A stretch of 64,000 bases of DNA from Leucaena leucocephala. Lineage: Eukaryota > Streptophyta > Magnoliopsida > Fabales > Fabaceae. Positions 24,114 to 36,700 of the stretch are shown here, one piece after another. Both the position numbers and the translations under genes were made by a program. Within the stretch, counting starts at the first letter, position 1, and each line of letters starts with the position of its first letter. The notes beneath the pieces were generated by a model that made no database searches, was not told where the DNA came from, and saw only the letters and a program-made list of their open reading frames with translations. The stretch lies in contig CM073558.1 in assembly GCA_037074615.1 (NCBI GenBank), positions 19,141,001-19,205,000 on the forward strand, in the 5' to 3' direction.

Positions 24114-24759
24114 AAGTAATTTGGAGGTCAGATAGGGAGATCAAGTTATTCCACAAATAAATAAGTTCAAATATTTGGGATCAATTATGCAGAAGGATAG
24201 TGAAATTTTGGAGGATGTTAATCATATAATTTAGGTTGGGTGGTTTAAATAGAGAAATACTATTGGGGTTATATGTGATCGGAAAGTACTAGATAAAGTA
24301 AAAGGAAAATTTTATCACAATGCTATAAGACTAGCAATGCTTTTATGGAAGTGAATGTTGGATTTTAAAAGGACAACAAGATTATAAAGTTAGGGTAGTT
24401 AAGATGCAGATGTTGAGATGGATATGTGGGCATGCAAGAAAAGATAAGATTCGTAGTAAACAAATATGGGGAAGAGTTGGAGTGGCACCTATTGAACAGA
24501 AACTGGTAAAGAACTGTCTTAGGTGGTTTAGACACGTGCAAAGAAGGCCAAGGGATACACCAGTGAGGAGGATGAATCAAACAGTATGGACTCCGGTTAA
24601 AAGGAGTAGATGAAGGTCAAAGAGAACGCTTAATGAGATCATTGAGTAGGATATCCTAGTCAATAATCTATATAAAGATTTAGTTTTTGATGAAATATAA
24701 TAAAGTCATATGATCTATGTAGCCGATCTCATTTAATCGGATAAAGCTTGTTGTTGTTA

Positions 24760-25072
24760 GAAAATATCAAAATTATCCTCAATAAAATTTATTAGTTAGA
24801 GGAATTTGATTAATTAAATAAAAAGCTTTATAATTGGTTACAAAATTTATATTTAAGACCTTTTGCTTAATTGCGAAAAAAGTTAGAGATATCAAGTGGG
24901 ATAAAAATTACAAATAAACAAGGAGAAATCCCCATAAAATATCTTTTCAATTATAAAATTATAAAAGAGTATCATAATACGTGTAAACTGATATATTGAT
25001 CATAAATACTAATATGAGATTTTAAAATTTAAGGGAAAAGATAGAATTGCTCTAAAAGGTGTTTTAAGAAAT
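24760..25072. other. AT-rich spacer, nothing recognised
   Basis: This short, AT-rich stretch lies between the LINE tail and a tandem array. No gene, RNA or transposon end is visible. Confidence 0.5.
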
Positions 25073-25630
25073 AAATACTTACAACTAAATTGTTAAAAAT
25101 AATAATAAATATCTTCACTAAAGTAGTTAAAACTATTATAAAAGTTATTAATTTTATTATATGAGTAGTAATAATAATTGACTAAAATACTTAATGACTT
25201 ACTTATAATTAAATTATTAAAAAAATAGTAAATATCTTAATTAAGGTGATCAAAATTGTTATAAAAATTGTTAATCCCATTATATGAGTAGTAATTGACC
25301 CAAGTACGTACTTTCAACTAACTTGTTAAAAAGAGTAGTAAATGTCTTCACTAAGGTGGTTAAAATCATTATAAAAATTGTTAGTTCTATTACACGAGTA
25401 GTAATTGGCTAAAGTATTTATTTCTAATTAAGTTGTTAAATAGATTAATAAATATCTTTATTAAAGTGGTCAAAATTATTATAAAAGTTGTTAATCTTAT
25501 TATGCAAATAGTAATTGACTTAAATATTTACTTATAATTAAGTTGTTAAAAAGAGTAGTAAATATCTTTATTAAAATAGTTAAAATAATTATAAAAGTTA
25601 TCAGTCATATTACATGAATAGTTATTAACA
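25073..25630. repeat. ~110-bp tandem repeat, about 5 diverged copies
   Basis: Successive units contain the order ACTTATAATTAAGTTGTTAA, AGTAAATATCTT.A.TAA, GT.AAAAT.ATTATAAA and GAGTAGTAATTGAC. The module around AATTAAGTTG recurs near 25081, 25204, 25315, 25424 and 25534, giving spacings of about 110-123 bp. The array is AT-rich, has no coding potential and ends about 400 bp upstream of the start codon of the VTT-like gene. Confidence 0.75.
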
Positions 25631-26044
25631 CAATTTATCTTTTTTTTTTTTAAAATACTTTTTAGAGAAATTTTAATTTTTTCTAAATTTTAAAATTCTA
25701 TTTTGATACTTGTGATTAATTTATTATTTACATGTAAAATATTTTTTTTTTTAATTTTAGAATTGAAAAGGTTGTTGATGATGGGATTTGCCAACAAACA
25801 ATTCTAATCACAACAAACGGCTCTTGAAAGTTAAAACTATTCCCAAAGGATCTCTAGCACTTGATAAGAGAATATCCTTGTCATCTTTGGATTCACAATC
25901 CACGTCCCTACACTTGGACCAGAAACTTCCTTTCGTCTCTATGCCCATTCCCAATGACCACATTCAAACCCATCAGCGGCATCATCAACCCCAGACTTGT
26001 TGCAGGTAGTGACTGGAGTTGCTCCAGCTCCAAGAACATCTCCA
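25631..26044 (+). promoter_or_regulatory. 5' flank and probable 5' UTR of the VTT-like gene
   Basis: From about 25770 the composition becomes gene-like. A 9-codon upstream ORF begins at 25778 (ATGATGGGA) and stops before the main start. Longer frames here begin at non-ATG codons and are not supported. No clear TATA box was identified. Confidence 0.4.
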
Positions 26045-29000
26045 ATGGCGGTTTTAGCACATGGCTCTAGGTTCAATCTGTATACAACACATCCTAAAAT
26101 ATGTTATATGAAGCAAATTAGCTCTTCCCCCGTGTGCCGCAGATTGTTTGCCGACGAGAATAAACCTGTGCTGGTTTCTCGCTTTTACAGGTTCTTACTT
26201 TATTAGAAAACTTTCTTCACCTATTCAGAAGTTATTCCAGTGACACTTAAAATTGGTATTGCCAAAATTACATTTGTTTCTTAATTTCGAATGCACTGAG
26301 TGTGCTACATATTCTTTGTACAGAAGTTTACATCTTTACCTTTCTCGTTCTATTTCCATCACTTATAAGGGAATGCGAGGCACATAATACCTGAGATCAA
26401 CTTATCAAAAACAAATGAATTGATTATGCCAAGACTTGCTTCCAGAAAAGTTGTTCTCTTCTTCTTCGTCTTCTGTGGGCTATTTATCAATAAGGGTGAT
26501 TAAACGGCATGCTTGTTTTCAACTGTATTTAATTTATTAATGTTTTTTAAAAAAGTTCTTTTATTCTGATCAGGGGAAGTTGTGAAGTAGCCATATTGCG
26601 TGATTGATTCTAGTGTCAAAGTCTCAGCTGTGCTATGAGACAATGACTTAACATATAGGTTATGATGAATATGTCATTAAATTTCTATTATTTATGGAAA
26701 TTTGGGAATATAGATGTTGTGAACAAGATTATTGGGCCACAGAGAGTCAAATTAAGACAGGCTTCTCAAGACTTGTATACAAATACTGAGGTTGAAATAG
26801 GCTGAAAGTAATTATTATCATTATAATTATATAATGGATCGAATATTGCATCTGTGCTTTTATGCCTATTATTATAGTCAAATAGTGAACTTTCATGTGG
26901 AAACTTTGACATTTTCTTATGCTGTCTGAATTAGTGTATATTTTGCATAGAAGCTCACAGATATTTTGTTGAGGATTGTAATATTTAATTTGTTAGAAAT
27001 CCAAGCCTGAAGGTTGGGAAGCTAGTTACCTTTTCTTAGCTATCTTTCATATGTAATAATTTATTTATATTACATGAAGACTCCAATATGATGTTATAAA
27101 TATAGCCCACCTTGGGAGGTTCTTTAATTATTCTGCTGCTCTTTCTCTGTTGCTTAATTGTATTTGTATTCAGCATCATAAAGTAATGTTTTTCAACTAC
27201 AGAATCAAAACTAGAAGCTTTAATTATGATGATAAGGAAAGTTATGAGGCTTCAAGATCTAAAGATATACTAGGAAGTGAAGATAGAAGCATCAAGAATG
27301 AGGTAAATTTAGATGGCAAAGAGGGTGATAATGTTGGAATCCCATTCCTTGCTTTGATAGCGGTTGCAATGGGCATAGCTGTAACGGCAACGATAATATC
27401 CATTTACCAGCAGCCTAGTCTTGGATCATCTTTGGTTGTGCAGTCTCTTTCTGAAAGTTCATCCTCTTCAGTGGTTGCTCCAGCCACTGCTGGTTTCAGT
27501 TTCAAAGCTTTTGGATACAAAATTATACTTCCAGAATATGCACCAGGGTATGCCTTGCTCCCCTGAGTGCAGATTTACAGCTTATTTGATGGGACTGTTC
27601 TTCAATTGTGAATAAATTGTGGTGATAGATTTGCTATGAATCAGTTGCATTTAACATCATAGACTTGGACTCAAGCAATATTTTCAACTTAAAAGTACGT
27701 GTAAGAGCTAGCTAGTTTATACTCCTCCGGCCCTTAATATGACTTAAATGGGGAGTTGATTTTGGTCCTAAATATAAGATATGTTTATTATATTCATCAA
27801 AGTTTTTCCAAATTGCCCCTATTGACATTCTTTCAACAATATTCAAGTAAGAGAGGGAGGGAGGGATTAAGGAAGATGATTAGAATGTTTTAGGAAAAAA
27901 ACATATAATGTTAACTAATTTATCTAATTTTCTTAATCTATCATATTAGTTAAACAGGTCCTATTAAGGACCAAAGGAGTAATACCTTTCCTCTATTTTA
28001 TGGGTACTATTTTTAATTCTCCTTATTGAGGAACTGAGTATTGTAAGAAGAATAGCTGCTCTTCTGAATTGAAATAGCATTGTGCCATTGTCATCTAATA
28101 GATGCTACCATTCTTGTAGATGGATCTACTTCTGGTTGCTTATGGCTGCAGGCTGTGGACTTTTCATTAGTGAAGAGGCTTTAAATATTTGGGTCTGTCC
28201 TTTTCACTGGTATTTCTGTTTTACCGGTCCTTTTCATTGCTAAATTTTTCTGTAATGATATACTTCCTTAGTTTCTCTATTTTTTTGAATCCTTTAATTA
28301 TGTTTAAGCAACTAATTTAGGTTGGCGTATCACTTTCTCGGTTTCTGTCTCTGGATGGAACATGGCGGTCTTTTGCAGAATCTTTCACAAGGAATAGTTC
28401 ATATGTGATATCAACTGTTTTCTGGGTTTACTGGTAGTTAGCAACTCCATCTTAATCTGTACTTCTTTGCTTTGATTATGTTATTTTTGTCAAAGATCTG
28501 GTAATTCTGAAGATTCCAGTCAAATCATGGCTTTACATCTAGTTACAGATCTCCTGTTTCCAAAACTTGTTGATCATGGAACTCATTTGGAACTCTGGAT
28601 TTCAGGGGGGTGTGCATTAGTGACCTCATACCCTTTTACTTAGGGAAGCTTTTCAGACAGTCTGGGGCATCCAATGATGTTTCTAAAAGGGTTAGTTCTT
28701 CCTACTTTCTTCTGAGCTTCAATGGGCTAGATTGAGATCATACATTTGAAAAAAAAAAAGTTCATGTTGCTGTGTCAATGCATTTACTTACTCTTGGTAA
28801 TTTTCAAATGATTATTTAATGGCTTTGTTCCTTTTGTAAAATTTTAATTTCTGGTGATGTTTGTAGTTAGGAATTGGCAAGGAGAAGGCCTTGGAGATTA
28901 CGAAGGTTGTGCAAAAGTATGGCAATCTAATAGGTTTCGGTAAGCTGAAGACCTTTGTTACCTTCAATGAGTGTGTTTTGGTTTAAAACCTTATGTCTAT

Positions 29001-30285
29001 ACATAAAGTGCAATCCTTTTCTTTTATGTCTATACATTTTTCTATTTTAAAGTTTACTTGATGCTTTGATTGATTTGTGGTGTTCATGTGACTTGTATTT
29101 TTGCAGTTGAACGATTTTCTATTGGGGTAAGGAACCCCACGGCTTTCCTAGCTGGTGCCATGGTTGGTAACTGACTTTGTTTAATGTACTTGCAATTGAG
29201 TTTTACTGGTGGTCTGATTTTGATGTATAAAGAGAGGCCAAATGAGTAATTTTGTTCCATAGTAAGGTAGGGTTTTGATCTATAACCCTCTAAATTATGG
29301 ATGATTGAGAACATCTTGAACTTGTTAGAATCAATCACCAAGAAATCCTCCTTGAGTGAAGGCCTGCAGCAGACCCAATATTCTGAGAATTAATCACTAG
29401 TTCTTTTCCTTTTTTTTGTTCATCTTTTTATTTTGAAAACAAATCCATCTCCATTTACAATTATTAATCCTTTAAAGGATAATAATAAAAGGCTTTTGGT
29501 TAAATGCAGGGCATATCTCCAGAGTTATTCTTTGCAGGAGTCTGTTGTGGTGGTCTATTCACACTTCCCCTTCAGGTTAATATGTTTTTCACCGGGAAAC
29601 ATGCAGGATTAATCACAGCAGTAATTATTTTTCGCTGAAGAATTTGTTGATAGACTTAGATCCGTTGCAATACCTATTAGAAATCTAAATCTTGGAACTT
29701 AGATGCCATTGCTCAGTCAGATCCTTCCTCCTTTTCCTCCTTCTCCTCCTCCTTCTTCTTATGATTTAATGCCATTCCTATCTTTTTTAAGACTGAGTTG
29801 TTGCTTGCATCAATGAGGGTCTTCTCAATTAAGATTCAAGGGCCTGAAAACAAAATCTTGGGAATTTCTCCCAATCTGGATGCTGAATCTAGAATAAGCA
29901 AAATATGATATTGTTTCTCATCATATAGTCTATACATATTTACAGCTTTGATTAGGTTTTAGGGAAAACAATAACTAGAGAGTAGATAAACAGATAATAT
30001 TTCAATAATTGCAAAGCCATAACTAACATAAGTGTTTCCTTTTCTTGTATGGTCAGCTCGGAGTAGGTTTTCTTTTGAGGGAACGCCCTATGTTTGCTCT
30101 TGCAACTGTTGCCACTGTGGTGGTATGATATAAATTGACTTGTGAGAAATAAAATTCATATACTTCTTAAAATATGCATATTTAACATGTACCTTTTTGT
30201 ACAGGGAATTTGGACCATTTTTCCATATGCTTTGGCTGGATTAACTGCATTATTCTTCTACCTTCGAAGGCGTTACTCCTCTTAG
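26045..30285 (+). CDS. VTT/DedA-like (SNARE-associated Golgi family) membrane protein, probably plastidial
   Basis: Ten coding exons fit with phases kept: 26045-26190, 27203-27547, 28120-28192, 28321-28433, 28606-28690, 28867-28939, 29107-29162, 29510-29575, 30057-30122, 30205-30285 (367 aa). The N-terminus is rich in Ser/Arg/Lys and poor in acids, like a transit peptide (inference). A membrane helix follows near residue 90-110 (FLALIAVAMGIAVTATIIS). The C-terminal half has the DedA/VTT layout: GVCISDLIPFYLGKLF (compare G..D...Y..G), a helix-rich linker, then VERFSIGVRNPTAFLAGAMG (compare GRF.PG.R....AG) and final hydrophobic helices before a basic end. Family members act as lipid scramblases or transporters in other systems; the role here is not known. 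The start is the first ATG in frame with exon 1. Intron 2 carries a Stowaway-like MITE. Gene structure is firm; the family call is moderate. Confidence 0.82.
27720..27981. mobile_element. Stowaway-like MITE, copy 2 (intronic)
   Basis: The left end TACTCCTCCGGCCCTTAATA and right end TATTAAGGACCAAAGGAGTA are good inverted repeats flanked by TA. It lies inside intron 2 of the VTT-like gene. This is the best-preserved copy of the family in the window. Confidence 0.8.
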
Positions 30286-30752
30286 TCATTGAATTACTCT
30301 GTAGGTCAGCTTAAATATTATCATGTATATGAAATTAAGTTATTAAACAGGAACTTGTAGTTAACAATCTATCTCAATATTTGATTATTGATAGTGTACA
30401 ATGGCATCATGTGATCAATGTAACCAACCCCACCCAATGGGATAAGCCTTATTGTCGTATATACAATTAAGTAACATGTAAATGTTAATTGTAATCATTC
30501 TTAAACATTTTCCTGCTTTAGGAGGGTGATTACTTTGGGAAAATCACCTAGATATAATCAAGTTGGAAATGGCAAAATATTTCATAATAATTTATAATAT
30601 TTCTATTACATTGATATTTCTCATATTTTCTCAGCTTTGGGAATTCAACTTCTTTTTGCACTCAACTGTAAGTGTTAATGTGAAGATCTGTTCTCTATAT
30701 AACGACATAATTTAGTTTGATCTGGAGTATTTTTTTTTAACTTCACTGTGAT
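30286..30752. other. Spacer between convergent genes
   Basis: This 467-bp tail-to-tail spacer presumably contains both 3' UTRs. It holds a short LINE 3'-end fragment (30394-30460) and is otherwise AT-rich. No terminator-type structure could be assigned. Confidence 0.5.
30394..30460 (+). mobile_element. RTE LINE 3'-end fragment
   Basis: The order ATCATGTGATCAATGTAACC, AACCCCACCCAATGGGATAA, GCCTTATTGTCGT parallels the 3' end of the RTE LINE at 24703-24759 (GATCTATGTAGCCGATC, ATTTAATCGGATAAAGC, TTGTTGTTG). It is a tiny 5'-truncated LINE insertion or a LINE-tailed SINE. Confidence 0.65.
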
Positions 30753-33700
30753 TTAGAGAGACTCAAGGTATCTGAGCTGAATATCATAGGCTTCCTTTAG
30801 TTCTGCTAATACTTCTGCAATAGTTGGTCTCAGTGATGCATCCCTTTCCACTGACTTCACAGAAATGTAGGCTGTCTTCCTCATGCTCTCTACATCAAAA
30901 TTCCCTTTTATGCTGTCATCCACAATTTCAAATGCTCCTGCCTGCAAGTAAGGCTTTGCCTGCAGTTTGTTGTTAGGAAACAACAATGTAAATTCCTCAA
31001 TAGTATAGAAATTAAATTTTAAACTATTTGTATACTTGAGAACTAAATTCTCAAAGAGGGCCTGTTTCATATAATTTTTAAACTAAATAGTGGCATTTTT
31101 ACTTTATTGGGTGATAAACAGTAAGAACGTTTATCCTCATTCATGATTATTCCAGAAAAGGACATTTAAGAGATAAAGTTTTGTTGGATTTCCCTTAATG
31201 GGAAAACTATTCCGCAAGTACCTATATTTTCCCTTAATTTTTAATTTGGTACATATGTTATTTTCTCTCCTTATTAAATCCTTTAGTTTTACTCTGTTAG
31301 CATCATTAGCCAATGTAACTTTGCTCTGTTAGAACTGTTAGCCCATATACATAAGGTAGTTTTGCTAATAGTGTAAAGCTAAGTGATTTATTAAAGAGAG
31401 GAAAAATGGCAGGTAACATACTAAAAATTGGTGTATATACCTACAAAATGGTTTTCCACCATACAAAAAATTTGAAAGTGGATTCAAGCTTTCTTTGACA
31501 TGTTATTTGAGTAATTGAGTCTCAATAACTGCGTGGTTAGAACTTTAAGTTTGATCTTTCTTTCTCCTATTCTCTCAACTAAAATTATATTTCTGCATAA
31601 GATGGAATAAGCCTGTGTCTTTGTCCATGATTTAAGCTTGGAGGGCTTTCATGTGTCTTTACTTAACACCTTAAACTTCTGAATGGAGATGGTAGTAGAA
31701 ACTATGTCAAGCTATCGCATTGTATAAAAACAAAAAAGAAGATTTGAGTTGTTACCCATAACACCAAATTGAAAGAATCAGGAGATCCAGAGTGATTCAA
31801 TGGCTCTCTCCCACAGATGAGTTCCAAAAGGACAACTCCAAAGCTATATACATCACTTTTCTCAGTGAGCTGTTGGGTGGAATAATACCTGTACATAGAA
31901 ATAATAAGTTTAAAATAGTATAAATTTTTCAGAAAAATCATTATTTTCTTGATGTTACGAACATACTCAGGGTCTAGATAGCCAGCAGTGCCCTTGACAA
32001 CAGTGGTGACATGAGTTGCATCTGCCTTGGTTACTTGCTTAGAGAGGCCAAAGTCACAGACTTTTCCATTCATCTCCACATCCAAGAGGATATTACTGCA
32101 CTTGACATCGCGGTGTATGATTCGCGGTTCACTTCCATTATGTAAATAATCCAATCCTTCAGGAATAGAAAAAAGGAAGAAAGAAAGAAATAGCCTTAGG
32201 CGTATAAGTATAAACACACCCATTGGAGTGACAGAATCTAACGTTGTAGCAACATATTAACTTGTCTGCAGGTGTTGAAACAACAACGATGTTTACTTTT
32301 TCTTTATTGCCTCATGCACTCCAGACATGACTTTGTCGGCTTAAAAATGGATCGTTTAGGTACCAATCATGTCTGTCTGATTTTTGTGTCACTATTTTCA
32401 TAGTACAAGTTTCTTTTAGGATGTTAGATGCTTGCAAAAACATTGTACGGGAGAATTTAAGAAGGATTAGCTCCCATAGTTTACCTATGGAACTAAGAAA
32501 CGTTCATTTCTTGACCTAGACTAGTTTATTATTTAAGAACCTAGTTTGTACCTTTTGCTGCATCCACTGCAATTTTCAATCTTCGAACCCAGCTTAATGA
32601 CCTCTTTTGGCTGTTTGTGCCTGGAAGAAAGGAAAATAAGTGTTAGAACATAGAAGTCTTAACCTGACAGCATTTGGGAATGTTTGAAGCAAAAAGGATA
32701 AAAAAGAGTACCATAGAGATGATCGGCTAGTGATCCACCAGCCAAGTACTCATACACTAGTATCTGATGCTTTGATTCATAACAAAATCCTTCCAATGAC
32801 ACAAGATTTTGATGGCGGATTTTTGACAAAAGATGAACCTAAGCATAACAGAACATATGAAATAAAGAAGTAGCTCACCAAAAGGAAAAGAAAAATGATA
32901 AAGGGGAAACAATCCAAGGATCATTATTTTCCAAAACTACATGTATTTCTGTTACAGAATGATTTAACTTAAGAACAGTTTTGCAGAGCATGTTATCTTC
33001 TAACCTAAAGGGTCCTAGAATGAGAGTCTAGTGCATTACTTCATTAGAGATGACCTTTAGCTCAGTTATAATGCTATAAAAAAGATTTTCGTATGGAAGT
33101 TTTAATTAGTGAACCTCATTGATGAAAGAATCAGCTCCTAGTTGGGTTTTGTCCAGCCGAACTTTGATGGCGACTGATTTGCCATTTGGAAGCTTTCCAT
33201 GGTAAACTGATCCAAAACTGCCTCTTCCTATAACTTCTTTAAAATTTCCAGTAGCTACTTTAATTTCTTTGTATGAAAACACTTTTGCTGCACCCCAGTT
33301 CCTTATATCAATTTCTGCTCCTCCTGAAAAGTTAGAATAAACATCTGCATAACACATGTAAGAAAAGCTAACGAAATATGCAAGAACTTAGAAAAAATAA
33401 TAATTGCATACTTGCTGTGTGAGAGACTTCATATCTCCTTTTAGTCATGTGTAGCAGTACTGAAAGAAAGATCAAGAAAAGCACAAGTGTGGCTCCACCA
33501 ACCAAGCTTAGTATAATTGCTAAATTTTTATGTGTTTTGTGTTTCTTTCTGGGAATTATTGTAACTTGTGGTGCCTCAATTGAAGGAGTGAATGATTCAC
33601 CATCACATATGGCTGCCGAGAACGAAAGACACAAATTCCCAGATGTTCTGCCAAAAAAAAACAAGGTATCAACGTGCGTAGTTCTTAAGGTAACAGATAT

Positions 33701-36700
33701 AATACTTCTCCATACCTGATCTCTATGGTTGGTTTGTTCAAGGACTCTGGTAGTGGACCTTGTAGCTTGTTGTTTTCCAGATTCCTGAAGAGAAAAGAAT
33801 GATACATATGAAAACAAATAGAAAGAAAAATAGTTATATGATTTTATGAGATGTTTTTTCCCCTGATGCTAAACTTACAGAAAGTGCAGGTTTTCTAACT
33901 CTCCCAAGCTATCAGGAACCAATCCTTGGAGGCTATTGTTTTGCAAGTCTCTAATCATGCAGTGAAAAAGAAAAAGAATGTACGAATTAATATATCACTT
34001 TTTATCTGCAATATCATTTTTGAGATAGAATATTTTAATAGAAGAGAAAATTATAATTAAAAGAATAAGATGAAATGGTCTTTCGAGATGGTATTTCAAC
34101 CTTTATAACAGTATGATTAGTGAAGAGTTCAAACTTCTATATTCTTAGCTAAGCTCTGAAGTCTTCTAAACATTCAGAAGTTCTTTTGTACTTACAAGAT
34201 TTCAAGGCTAACCAAGTTGTCCAGGTCCACTCCGAAGGATTTTAGCCGATTGAAACTCAGGTTCCTGAAATTTTTGTGCATTCATTAAATATCCTCTGCA
34301 TTAAACCAAATATTAAGTTCTTACTCTTGAGAGGTATTACAGTTTCTCAAGACGTTGCAAGCTACCCAAGTTCTGTATTTCACCAGCAAGCGATGTGTTG
34401 TGCAAATCTCTGATAAATAACACCAAAACAGATAAATTGGGGGGGGGATTAAAGAAAATGAGCAGACATATAAACAATGCCAATGCAGTTTTTCTAGCTA
34501 AGTAAATTTACAATTTTTTGAGGTCCAACAAGTCACCAAATGTAGGAGTAATTGATCTGAAATTCACACCGGAGAGATCCCTGCAAAAAAAAAAAAAAAA
34601 CTTACTACTATTAGATCATTAGTGAAATAACTGGAAGAACCATTGTTTTGGAGAGCAAATAAAATGAGACACACACAGTGATGTAACAAGGCTTCCTTCA
34701 CACCCAGTATGATCCCATGGTGACGGGGAGCATGGATCATCTTGCCATCCTAGATCCAAGCCAGCAGACTGCTGAATAACCTGTAGTGCTGAGACTGGAA
34801 AAATACAAATTGAATAAATCATAAGTTATTAATTAAATTCACTATAGTGAAATTGGGAAAATTAATTTTTTTTACCCTTCTAGTTTTTACTCGGTTATAA
34901 TGAAATCTTTAAACTTTGACCTGTTACAACTCAATTCCTATAGTTTTGACTCAGTTGAAACTCGGTTTTTGAATTTTAACTCACTATAACTCAGTATCTA
35001 TAAATTTAATAATTTAAAACTTAATCTCTAAATTTCATGAAATATATAATTTTATTTTCTATAGGGGCTATAGAGACTAAGTTGTATCAAGTCAAAGTTT
35101 AATGACTAAGTTACAACCGAGTTAAAACTATAAAAATTGAATTACACAGAGTCAAAATTTAGAGACTGAGTCAAAACTATAAGGATAAAAAGATTAATTT
35201 TTCCTTAGAATAATGTGTATTCTCGGAGGATATGGCGAGTTACCTGTTGTTGAAGAAACTTCAGGGGGAATAGCAACCATCTGATATACCTCAAATGCAT
35301 TGATTTGAGGGTAAAAGCTGATACTCTTCAGTGTTATGTTCAATCTTCTGATTCCCTTTCTTGTCACATATAGAGCACTGATTTCTGAACTATTTATTTT
35401 GTAGTTTGATTTTATAATATCTCCATTTATGAACACATCAAAGGAGGGGAAAACAGGAAGTATGCCAGCAAAATAAAGAATGATATAATAGTCCCCTACT
35501 GCATCAAGAGGGAGGTTATATGTCAGCAGATTTCGCCGTGCCAGAACTCTCCCCGTTTGAAGAACAGCAGCCGGTAGCTTTTCCATCAGACTGGACTGAT
35601 TCAAAGTAAGCTGAATCTTGAACCCAGTTGCAACGTGAAAGGGTGTAAAACTTCTATCAGCTTCCCATATTCTATCATATGGATCCAAAGGGTACCTGTG
35701 TTTTACACCACTAAACCTTGAAACTACAGTACCAACAAAATTTAGTAAAATGCAAATACTACCCCTTTAGCTTTGAGCCATTTTGCAAACATTTCCATCA
35801 ATTTTGCGGAAAAAAAAAGAAACAACTTCAACTTTCACTCATACCATATAATGATGTCATCCCAACCCGGTCATTTATCACAACCAACTATCATTCGATT
35901 AGAAATGACAAATGACATAATTTGAAGTGGAATCTTCTTTAGTGGAGTTAAAGGAAACTGGACAGAAAAGCTTAAGTCCTGAAGAGTGATACTTCTCTGA
36001 TACTTAATATAGAACTTATTTAACTAATTTAATTATATTAAATAAGTTAGTTAAGTTACTTAATATGAAATGTTTTTTTTTAAAATATCGTAATCATCTT
36101 CTTTAACTCTTTCCCTCCCTATCTTAATGAATTATTATTAAGGGAATAGTTCTTATATTTGAAAAAAAGTTGATAAATATAGAAAATAGATTTTATATTT
36201 ATAACTAAGATTAATTTTCTAATTAAGTCTTATATTAAGGATCAGAGGAGTATTAATGAAGATGTTTGTAAATGGCATAAAGTTTGAAGATTTATATTGA
36301 GAATATTTATGTAAGAAAAGGACATGATGGTTCTTACCGGATAGACCCATTAGCAGAGCCACAATCGATTCGATAACTCTTCCTCAGTAACTTATTTGAG
36401 AAATGTTCCATGCCATTTGTGTAGGCTCCTTGAGGAAGTGGTCGAATTTCGAGGGAAGAAATCACGGGAAATCCACCATTTGAGGCGGCAAGTAAACAGA
36501 AGGGAAGGGTGTCCTTATTGACTGTCCATAGAAACTCTTCAGTCCATGGATCATCTTTAGTAAGATTTACAGTAGCAGCAATGGCTGTCCCAAGAGAGAC
36601 AGAGAATGTAGGAGGACGTTCAAGTCCATCGTAGTTGTTGTACGCAAACTTGGCTCTAACAAGAACAAGACTCGTGGCATTGCTCAACGGTAATTTATAG

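Larger units (their letters stand above)
21835..24759 (+). mobile_element. Degenerate RTE-type LINE
   Basis: Remnants of one ORF can be read in order: an apurinic-type endonuclease (INILCLQETKW near 21980-22015, HRSQIDLFLVRN near 22490-22535), then reverse transcriptase (AVGPD-like block near 23310, FIDLEKSYDRVPREALWKAL near 23690-23745, SLSPYLFNLAVDIL near 23890-23930). The catalytic FADD box is present as FAND (near 23965), so it is inactive. The C-terminal block MLRWICGHARKDKIR (24408-24450) and the RTE-like 3' end with (GTT)n (24745-24759) complete the element. Stops and frameshifts are frequent. Endonuclease similarity is to the class often mis-annotated as craniofacial development protein 2-like. 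Confidence 0.88.

Noticed and set aside
14083..24759. Possible endogenous virus (pararetrovirus) sequence
   Set aside because: Gene order, LTRs and motifs fit Ty1/copia and RTE elements; no coat, movement or viral protease features were seen.
25788..26070. Longer N-terminus for the VTT-like gene or separate ORFs in its 5' flank
   Set aside because: The frames begin at TTG codons or are out of frame with exon 1; ATG at 26045 fits the splice pattern.
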